14,647 nucleotides of DNA from JBEVNX01 sp040507895 (lineage in GTDB: Bacteria; Desulfobacterota; Binatia; JACPRU01). Positions 10,320-14,647 of this stretch are shown one piece after another. Within the stretch, counting starts at the first letter, position 1. Every line of letters begins with the position of its first letter. The stretch is taken from positions 1-14,647 of the forward strand of contig JBEVNX010000053.1 of the NCBI GenBank assembly GCA_040507895.1, given 5' to 3'. The notes under the pieces are model-generated. The model saw only the letters and a program-made list of their open reading frames with translations, did not search any database and was not told where the DNA came from. The position numbers and the translations under genes are program-made.

Positions 10320-10916
10320 CTACGGCTTCTTGTTCGGACGGCTGACGATCACTTCGTCGACGATCCCGTATTCGACCGCCTGCTTGCCTGTCATGAACAT
10401 GTCTCGATCGGTGTCATGCTCGATTTTGCGCAGACTCTGGCCGGTATGCTTAACGAGGATGTTGTTCATCTGCTCGCGCGTGCGCAAGATCTCGCGCGCT
10501 TGGATGTCGATGTCAGAAGCTTGTCCCTGCACGCCGCCGAGCGGCTGATGGATCATGATTCGCGAGTGCGGCAGGGCGTAGCGCTTGCCCTTCGCTCCGG
10601 CCGCCAGCAACCACGCCGCCATGCTCGCCGCCTGACCGAGACAAAGGGTGGAGACCGCTGGGCGGATGTACTGCATGGTGTCGTAGATCGCCAAGCCCGC
10701 GCTCACCGAGCCGCCGGGGGAGTTGACGTAGAAGAAGATGTCCTTCTCCGGATCCTCGGATTCGAGAAACAAGAGCTGGGCGGTGATGAGGTTCGCCACC
10801 TCGTCCATGATCGGGGAGCCGAGGAACACGATGCGATCCTTGAGCAGGCGCGAGAAGATGTCGTAGGCCCGCTCCCCGCGGCCCGTCTGCTCGATGACGA
10901 TGGGAACTAGGTTCAT
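10320..10916 (-). CDS. clpP: ClpP, proteolytic subunit of the Clp protease
   Basis: ClpP is the tetradecameric serine peptidase chamber used by ClpX (and ClpA where present). The protein (198 aa) shows the full triad: Ser98 in GQAASMAA, His123 in MIHQPLGG, and Asp172 in HDTDRDMFM. The oxyanion-region SPGGSVSAGLAIYDTM (66-81) and the N-terminal VPIVIEQTGRGERAYDIFSR (4-23) are typical. In E. coli the first ~14 residues are a propeptide; here the conserved part begins almost at once, so any propeptide is very short. ATG 10916 is preceded only by a weak purine stretch (GAGCGCGG). The gene lies 29 nt after tig and 31 nt before clpX in the standard tig-clpP-clpX order. Confidence 0.99.
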   Translation of the reverse strand: MNLVPIVIEQTGRGERAYDIFSRLLKDRIVFLGSPIMDEVANLITAQLLFLESEDPEKDIFFYVNSPGGSVSAGLAIYDTMQYIRPAVSTLCLGQAASMAAWLLAAGAKGKRYALPHSRIMIHQPLGGVQGQASDIDIQAREILRTREQMNNILVKHTGQSLRKIEHDTDRDMFMTGKQAVEYGIVDEVIVSRPNKKP

Positions 10917-10945
10917 CCGCGCTCGATCAGCTCCGCAAGCGAAGA

Positions 10946-12271
10946 TTAACCTTTTTCACCCATTGGAGCAACGACGTTCGCCGGTACGTCGACGTCTTCC
11001 ACGCGCGCGGCGGCGACGATCGCGTCCAGCGCTCGCTCGCGAGCCACGCGAGCCCGGAGCTCCTCGCGGGAACGCGGGTCGCGGTAGATCTCCCGCAGCC
11101 GCGCCGCGTGCTCCCCGGCGCGCCGGGCGAGCTCTGCGACCCGCTGATCGACGTCTTGCTCGGAGACCTCGACGTGGTCGCGTTCGGCGACCGCGTCGAG
11201 CGCGACCACGGCGCGTACTTTGCGTTCGGCGCGCGGGCGATACTCCTCGCGAAGTTTGTTGAGGCGTTCCGTGTCGCGCTCGAGTGCCGCGCGTTGCGCG
11301 CCGACGCGGTCGAGGAGGTCTTCCAAGAAGGCGTCGACCTGCCGATCGACAAGCGATGCAGGAACGTCGAACGGATTGCTCTGCAGGAGCTGGTCGAGGA
11401 GCTGCTCGCGAACCTGTTCGTCGCCCTCGCGCTGAATCGAATCGGCTACACGCTCGCGAAGCTTGGCGCGCAGCTCTACGAGCGTCGCACATTCGCCGTG
11501 CTCTTTTGCGAGATCGTCGTCCGTCGCTGGCAGGATCTTCTCGCGGATCGCACGCAGCCGGAAGTCGAAGCGCACGGTCTTGCCCGCGACGGTCGCGTCG
11601 CCGTGCTCGGCCGGGTAGGACACCTCGACGGTCTTCGACTCACTCACCTTGGCACCGATGAGAGCCCGCTCGAACTCCGGCGGCACCCCCCCCTTGCCGA
11701 GCTCGAACAGGCGATTGTCACGCTTGCCGTCCGGCAGCGGCCGCCCGTCGACGAAGCCCGCGTAGTCGATCGAGACGAAGTCTCCTTCGCGCGCGTCCTC
11801 CCGACCCTCGACCGGTCTCAGCTCTGCGAGGGATTCGCGCAGCTGCTCGATCGCGCGATCGACGTCGGCCTCGATGACTTCTCGGCGCGGACGCTTCGCC
11901 GAGAGACCGTTCGTGTTGCCGATTTCGATTCGGGGCAAAACGTCGATCGTTGCGCTGTAGCGCAACGGCTTTCCGGCCTCGATGCTCTCCGGGACGATCT
12001 CGGGCGGGCCGACGGGGCGGAGCCCTGCTTGCTTCACGGCGTCCGAATACGAGTGCTCGATCAGATGGGACAGCACGTCGGCGCGCACTTGGTCCCCGAA
12101 GAGCTTCTCGACGACCGAGCGCGGCGCACGGCCCGGGCGGAATCCCTTGAGCTTGGCTTGCTTCTGCACCCGACCGAACGCCCGGTCGAACTCCGCGGCG
12201 ACCTCCTCTGCCGGCACCTCCACCGCGAGCTTGCGTCGAGTGGCATTCACTTCGTCGATGCTCACTTGCAT
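10946..12271 (-). CDS. tig: Trigger factor, ribosome-associated chaperone and prolyl isomerase
   Basis: Trigger factor binds near the ribosomal exit tunnel and is the first chaperone to meet new chains. The protein (441 aa, normal length) has the N-terminal ribosome-binding domain with signature GFRPGRAP (43-50), close to the usual GFRxGKxP. An FKBP-like PPIase domain covers about 158-243 (REGDFVSIDYAGFVDGRPL). The C-terminal part (about 244-430) is a helical cradle rich in Arg, Glu and Ala. ATG 12271 has GGGAG nine bases upstream and follows tRNA-Leu closely. It heads the tig-clpP-clpX-lon-hup series, linking nascent-chain folding with degradation. The coding strand is very Arg-rich, which leaves long open frames in other registers; these are not genes. 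Confidence 0.97.
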   Translation of the reverse strand: MQVSIDEVNATRRKLAVEVPAEEVAAEFDRAFGRVQKQAKLKGFRPGRAPRSVVEKLFGDQVRADVLSHLIEHSYSDAVKQAGLRPVGPPEIVPESIEAGKPLRYSATIDVLPRIEIGNTNGLSAKRPRREVIEADVDRAIEQLRESLAELRPVEGREDAREGDFVSIDYAGFVDGRPLPDGKRDNRLFELGKGGVPPEFERALIGAKVSESKTVEVSYPAEHGDATVAGKTVRFDFRLRAIREKILPATDDDLAKEHGECATLVELRAKLRERVADSIQREGDEQVREQLLDQLLQSNPFDVPASLVDRQVDAFLEDLLDRVGAQRAALERDTERLNKLREEYRPRAERKVRAVVALDAVAERDHVEVSEQDVDQRVAELARRAGEHAARLREIYRDPRSREELRARVARERALDAIVAAARVEDVDVPANVVAPMGEKG

Positions 12272-12305
12272 ACGCTTTGTCTCCCGAGCCGATCGCCCAT
12301 CTGAC

Positions 12306-12387
12306 TGCGAGAGGGGGGACTCGAACCCCCATCCCTTGCGGGGCCAGATCCTAAGTCTGGTGCGTCTGCCAGTTCCGCCACTCTCGC
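12306..12387 (-). tRNA. tRNA-Leu (anticodon TAG)
   Basis: This is a class II tRNA of 82 nt with acceptor stem GCGAGAG/CTCTCGC and discriminator A, the leucine identity base. The anticodon stem CCAGA/TCTGG encloses CTTAGGA, giving TAG (reads CTA/CTG). The variable arm is CCCCGCAAGGGATGGGG-like, and the T arm contains GGTTCGAGTCC. CCA is not encoded. It lies 34 nt upstream of tig and is intact, although a recombinase remnant lies on its 5' side. Confidence 0.96.
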
Positions 12388-12426
12388 TCGCTGTCGAATC
12401 AACGACTTAGCTGCGAAGCCTTCGTT

Positions 12427-12457
12427 CAAAATGTCCAAAATGCCTTCCAAAGTGTCC
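12427..12457. repeat. Three imperfect direct repeats, consensus CAAARTGYCY
   Basis: CAAAATGTCC (12427-12436), CAAAATGCCT (12436-12445) and CAAAGTGTCC (12448-12457) lie in a row between tRNA-Leu and the recombinase remnant. Such short iterated sites next to an integrase gene can be arm-type integrase binding sites or operator repeats. The pattern is short, so chance is possible. This stretch must also hold the tRNA-Leu/tig promoter, for which I found no convincing boxes. Confidence 0.35.
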
Positions 12458-12480
12458 ACGACGGTTCCGATCCCGTTTTC

Positions 12481-12735
12481 CTACGCCACGCCGGTCTTGA
12501 TCGCTAGGGTGTGCACGCCGTCGAACACGGAAGCTACCACGTCGGCGACCTTCCGCGAGTTCGAGTGCGTTGAAGAAGTGGCTGTAGACGTTCAGGGCCG
12601 GCCGGTGACCGAGGCGCAGCACCTCATGGGACACCCGACGCCCGTCACGACGCTTGCGTAGGAGTGGCGGAGCGCCCTGACGTTCAGCTTGTGAAGCTCG
12701 GCTCGCTTGGCGGCTGGGTAGAACACGACCCCAGG
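12481..12735 (-). pseudogene. Decayed tyrosine recombinase (phage-type integrase), C-terminal part
   Basis: Read in one minus-strand frame, the segment gives FYPAAKRAELHKLNVRALRH then SYAS, with the box II HxxR-region pattern LRHSYAS (coding complement at about 12655-12669). A shift of frame then gives VSHEVLRLGHRPALNVYSHF, the LGH...Y..H pattern of the catalytic end, with the nucleophilic tyrosine codon at 12585-12587. A second shift gives SRKVADVVASVFDGVHTLAI, a plausible integrase tail, ending at TAG (complement of 12481-12483). At least two frameshifts separate parts that belong together, and nothing recognisable of the N-terminal half remains. It cannot be active. It lies on the 5' side of tRNA-Leu, whereas most tRNA-targeting elements sit at the 3' end, so it need not have used this tRNA. 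It is evidence that a mobile element once inserted here. Confidence 0.7.
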
Positions 12736-12804
12736 ACAGGATGAACCTGACGGCGCTTCGCGTCGCACGTTATCCTGAGTGTTGGGCAGATCAGTGATTT
12801 GCCC

Positions 12805-13839
12805 TCAACGAGGACGATCCGGCAGCATCGCGGTGACGGTCTTGGCTATCGAGCACGAGGTCCTTGAAGAAGCAGGTCCAACGAGCGGCTTCATGGCCGT
12901 CATCAGCGTCGTGGTGTCAGCCATCAGCTCCTGAGCCGAGCTGTTGATGAAGCCTCCGGCACCGAGGGCGCGGGAGAGCCAGCCGGGCGTCAACGGCGCG
13001 ACCTCTGGGTCGATCAGCAGCGCGTTCAGCAGTCCAAGCGCGGCGTACGCCGGCCCGGTTCCATCGTCACGCAGCATGAAGTCGTGGACGAGCAGTTGCC
13101 CCCCAGGCCGGAGGGCCCGGAACGCGCGCTCGACAAGCCCGCTGACGTTGGCCTCCGCGACAGCGCTAAGGAGATAGGACATGAGGACCGCGTCCTGCCC
13201 GTGCGGCCACTCAGTCTCGAAAACATGGCCGGGGAGGTAGGTGATGCGAGCCTCCAGCCCCGCCTCCCGCGAGAATCGGCGAGCGATCTCTACGACCCCG
13301 AGAAAGTCGATGATCGTCGCCCTGAGATCCGGGTAGCGCTGGCACAGCGTGATGCTGAAGGCGCCGGTCCCGCCCGCCACGTCCAGGAGCGCGGCGCATC
13401 GAGTGAGATCCACCAGCTTCGCCATCACGTGGGCCGGTCCGAGGGATTGGACATGCTGGCCCCGGCTAATGTGTTCCGCCTCTTTTGGGTCGTCCATGAT
13501 CCGGTAGAAGTCGAGCCGCTCACCTCTGAGCGCGGCGTCGAGTTGCGCGAACTGCGGATAGATCTGCCGGTCCATCTGGCACCGGAGCCACTCGCCGAGG
13601 TCACGCCGGGCCCCATCCCTCACGAGTAGGCCGAGGCCGACGCAGGCGGTGAGAAGCGTGAGCAAGCGGTTGGGTGTGATCCCGCTGTCGCGGGCCAGCG
13701 TCTCCAGGGGCTTCGCCCCGCCGGAGAGCCGGCTGAAAAGATCCAGGTTCAGCGCGGCGAAGAGCGCCTTGGAGGCCATCAACCCGACCGCGATCCGGGA
13801 GATCGCACGAGCGTCCTCGACGGGAGCCAGCGTCACCAT
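12805..13839 (-). CDS. SAM-dependent methyltransferase, O-methyltransferase family 2-like
   Basis: The predicted protein (344 aa) has a winged-helix dimerisation domain (about 10-80: ALNLDLFSRLSG, LETLARDSGITPNRLLTLL) and a Rossmann-type SAM-binding domain with motif I LLDVAGGTGAFSI (151-163), acidic Asp178 after TIIDFLGV, and RALRPGGQLLVHDFML (241-256). This architecture is shared by hydroxyneurosporene-, acetylserotonin- and BchU-like methyltransferases that act on small aromatic or tetrapyrrole substrates; the substrate here is unknown. The segment that normally holds the catalytic His-Asp (HDW) reads LLSAVAEAN, with no His. The stretch between LVRDGA and RDLGEW (about 72-84) looks some 15-20 residues short. 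About 26 residues follow the usual TAxKP-like end (LMTAMKP). ATG 13839 has only a weak AGAGAG before it. The gene stands alone between relics, so it is either an accessory gene or one starting to decay. Confidence 0.8.
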   Translation of the reverse strand: MVTLAPVEDARAISRIAVGLMASKALFAALNLDLFSRLSGGAKPLETLARDSGITPNRLLTLLTACVGLGLLVRDGARRDLGEWLRCQMDRQIYPQFAQLDAALRGERLDFYRIMDDPKEAEHISRGQHVQSLGPAHVMAKLVDLTRCAALLDVAGGTGAFSITLCQRYPDLRATIIDFLGVVEIARRFSREAGLEARITYLPGHVFETEWPHGQDAVLMSYLLSAVAEANVSGLVERAFRALRPGGQLLVHDFMLRDDGTGPAYAALGLLNALLIDPEVAPLTPGWLSRALGAGGFINSSAQELMADTTTLMTAMKPLVGPASSRTSCSIAKTVTAMLPDRPR

Positions 13840-14042
13840 CGCTCTCTAATCACGGGCGTCGAGTCTCGGTGGGAGGGCACCAGTTGTCAACGACGGCGGC
13901 CGCTATCGCTCGACGGCGACGCCGGTGTCGTCGTCATTCACGAGCAAGCTGACGAAGCGTTGAAGTAGTCGAGCGCCACGGCGTGCTGCGCCTTGAGGGA
14001 CGCCGCTCGGGCTGCTACCCGATTGAATCGAAACTGTTCGTG
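13840..14042. other. Gene-free spacer upstream of the methyltransferase
   Basis: No gene, RNA or repeat is recognised here. A minus-strand TTGACA (complement of 13885-13890) is suitably placed to be a -35 box for the methyltransferase, but 16-18 nt further the sequence is GAGACT-like, a poor -10. The short minus-strand open frames here resemble no family I know. Confidence 0.4.
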
Positions 14043-14082
14043 GGAGGGGTGGCCGAGCGGTTGAAAGGCACCGGTCTTGAAA
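14043..14082 (+). pseudogene. 5' half of a tRNA-Ser (anticodon TGA), 3' half missing
   Basis: The 40 nt start with GGAGGGGTGGCCGAGCGG and run through GGCACCGG to the anticodon loop TCTTGAAA. This matches, nearly base for base, the acceptor 5' strand, D arm and anticodon 5' arm of bacterial tRNA-Ser(TGA). After the loop the expected ACCGG, long variable arm, T arm (GGTTCGA) and closing CCCCTCC do not follow. TGGTGTCCGG comes instead, and no matching 3' half appears anywhere to the window end. The break falls at the anticodon stem-loop, a usual crossover place for tyrosine recombinases, and also the usual place of group I introns in bacterial tRNAs. A relic cut by recombination is the simpler reading. 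Confidence 0.65.
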
Positions 14083-14339
14083 TGGTGTCCGGTCGTGCCG
14101 CTTACTCGGGATAGCCCCGAAAACCTGGGTTTTCCTTGTGCTCAGTCGGGCCGATTCGGGCTCTCGTGGCTGGTCGTGGTATCAAGACCGATTTCAGGAC
14201 CTCGCAGAACACGCTCATCAACAAGCGGACGCGGTCGGCGTGATGCTCGGACACCTCAGCGGTCTGCCTGACCGATCGTCGGCATACCCTTCGGCCTCAC
14301 GTATTCCGACAACACGTCGGCGGTCGGAGGGGCCTGCGG
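14083..14339. other. Unrecognised sequence after the broken tRNA
   Basis: No intact gene is seen; all frames are short or without family resemblance. A 16-bp palindrome GAAAACCTGGGTTTTC lies at 14119-14134, 37 bases after the tRNA break. The rest may be decayed upstream sequence of the LOG-like fragment that follows. Confidence 0.4.
14119..14134. repeat. 16-bp palindrome near the tRNA-Ser break
   Basis: GAAAACC and GGTTTTC are exact inverted copies around TG. It could be a dimeric protein site or a small hairpin. No T-run positions it as a terminator on either strand. Confidence 0.35.
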
Positions 14340-14465
14340 CGTTCGCGCCTCTCAGCGTGCTCGCGCGCCGCAATGCTCGGGGGCTTCAGCACGCTTGACG
14401 AAGCGTTCGAGGTGTTGACTCTTGTGCAGACGGGTGAGCTCCAGGGACGCAGGATTTGCCCGTAA
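14340..14465 (+). pseudogene. Fragment of a LOG-family (TIGR00730) Rossmann protein
   Basis: The plus-strand frame reads ACSRAAMLGGFSTLDEAF and continues EVLTLVQTGELQGRRICP to a TAA at 14463-14465. The block GGFSTLDEAFEVLTLVQTG is very close to the family signature PGGFGTLDEAFEVLTLVQTG of LOG proteins (nucleotide 5'-monophosphate phosphoribohydrolases, formerly called lysine decarboxylases). Two key positions differ: the Pro before GG is Leu, and the Gly before Thr is Ser. The N-terminal two thirds is absent or scrambled; a frame with GVRASQRA just upstream may be the shifted continuation. The protein would lack the nucleotide-binding N-terminus, so it is a relic. It is named from the motif only. 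Confidence 0.5.
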
Positions 14466-14536
14466 ATGAGTAGAATGAGTAGAAAGAAGGTACAGGAGAT
14501 AAAAATAGAGAGACAGAAAGTAGGTGTCGAGACGAC
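14466..14536 (+). other. Purine-rich, low-GC leader with a short tandem repeat
   Basis: Right after the LOG fragment the composition drops from GC-rich to clearly AG-rich, with few C or T on this strand. It begins with a 9-bp unit AATGAGTAG repeated twice in tandem (14465-14482). It lies upstream of the partial exported-protein gene. No good promoter pair is visible: a TTGACA at 14537-14542 has no -10 at the right distance. Confidence 0.4.
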
Positions 14537-14586
14537 TTGACAGAATCGGGCTACAACTTCTTGACCTTTTACAGAAGGAGATAGTC

Positions 14587-14647
14587 ATGCGAATTTCGGT
14601 GATAATACTGATGGTGATGATGTTTTCTTCGAACGTGTTCGCTGAGC
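14587..14647 (+). CDS. N-terminus of a probable exported protein (gene runs off the right edge)
   Basis: Only 20 codons are visible: MRISVIILMVMMFSSNVFAE. They have the form of a Sec signal peptide: one Arg near the start, a strongly hydrophobic core (residues 4-13), and a small-residue end VFA before Glu, with likely cleavage after Ala19. A very good ribosome site AAGGAG (14575-14580) sits six bases before the ATG, which supports a real start. Base composition is much poorer in GC than the rest of the window. The mature protein is outside the window, so no function can be given. It may also be a lipoprotein-free periplasmic or secreted protein; no lipobox Cys is present in what is visible. 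Confidence 0.6.
   Translation, partial: MRISVIILMVMMFSSNVFAE

Noticed and set aside
12431..12661. Plus-strand open frame of 76 codons
   Set aside because: It is the reverse of the integrase remnant, which has recognisable motifs on the minus strand.
14043..14100. Selenocysteine tRNA or a complete tRNA-Ser
   Set aside because: The anticodon is TGA, not TCA, and the T arm and 3' acceptor strand are absent.
14352..14588. Minus-strand open frame of 78 codons with a hydrophobic stretch
   Set aside because: The hydrophobic run is simply the complement of the purine-rich leader, and the rest opposes the LOG-like motif. No ribosome site was seen.
14083..14647. Group I intron in the tRNA-Ser anticodon loop
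   Set aside because: I see no recognisable intron core and no 3' tRNA half within the window. It cannot be ruled out beyond the right edge, but nothing here supports it.

Overview
The window (about 14.6 kb, GC-rich apart from the last ~180 bases) is mostly a conserved bacterial housekeeping segment. It comes from a Gram-negative organism, because it carries both permease subunits of the LPS transporter, lptF and lptG. Two blocks point to a Desulfobacterota/Myxococcota-like ('deltaproteobacterial') or related uncultured lineage: tig-clpP-clpX-lon-hup, and rplM-rpsI-argC. This rests on remembered gene order, so the placement is tentative.

Layout. (1) 1-582, minus strand: the 5' end of tuf, preceded by four tRNA genes in transcription order Thr(TGT), Gly(TCC), Thr(GGT), Tyr(GTA). 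rlmB lies upstream on the same strand, and a candidate promoter overlaps its stop codon. (2) 1634-3924, plus strand: lptF and lptG, coupled through a GTGA overlap and divergent from rlmB across a 30-bp gap that contains a palindrome. (3) 12387-3934, minus strand: a long co-directional chain of tRNA-Leu, tig, clpP, clpX, lon, hup (HU), tRNA-Val, tRNA-Asp, rplM, rpsI and argC. It joins co-translational folding (trigger factor), ATP-dependent proteolysis (ClpXP, Lon), nucleoid structure, ribosome assembly and one arginine biosynthesis gene. (4) 12388-14647: a scarred accessory region. It holds a frameshifted tyrosine-recombinase remnant, a family-2-type SAM methyltransferase, the 5' half of a tRNA-Ser(TGA) whose 3' half is missing, a fragment carrying the LOG-family PGG-type motif, and then a sharp change to lower-GC DNA. 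A new gene for a probably exported protein starts there and runs off the window.

I saw no CRISPR array, complete mobile element or clearly new multi-gene system. The best leads for novelty are the relics in 12.4-14.6 kb, which look like the worn edge of an integrated element, and several perfect intergenic hairpins in the housekeeping part (1608-1632, 5007-5025, 6149-6171). None of the seven complete tRNA genes encodes its CCA end, so the organism must add CCA after transcription.
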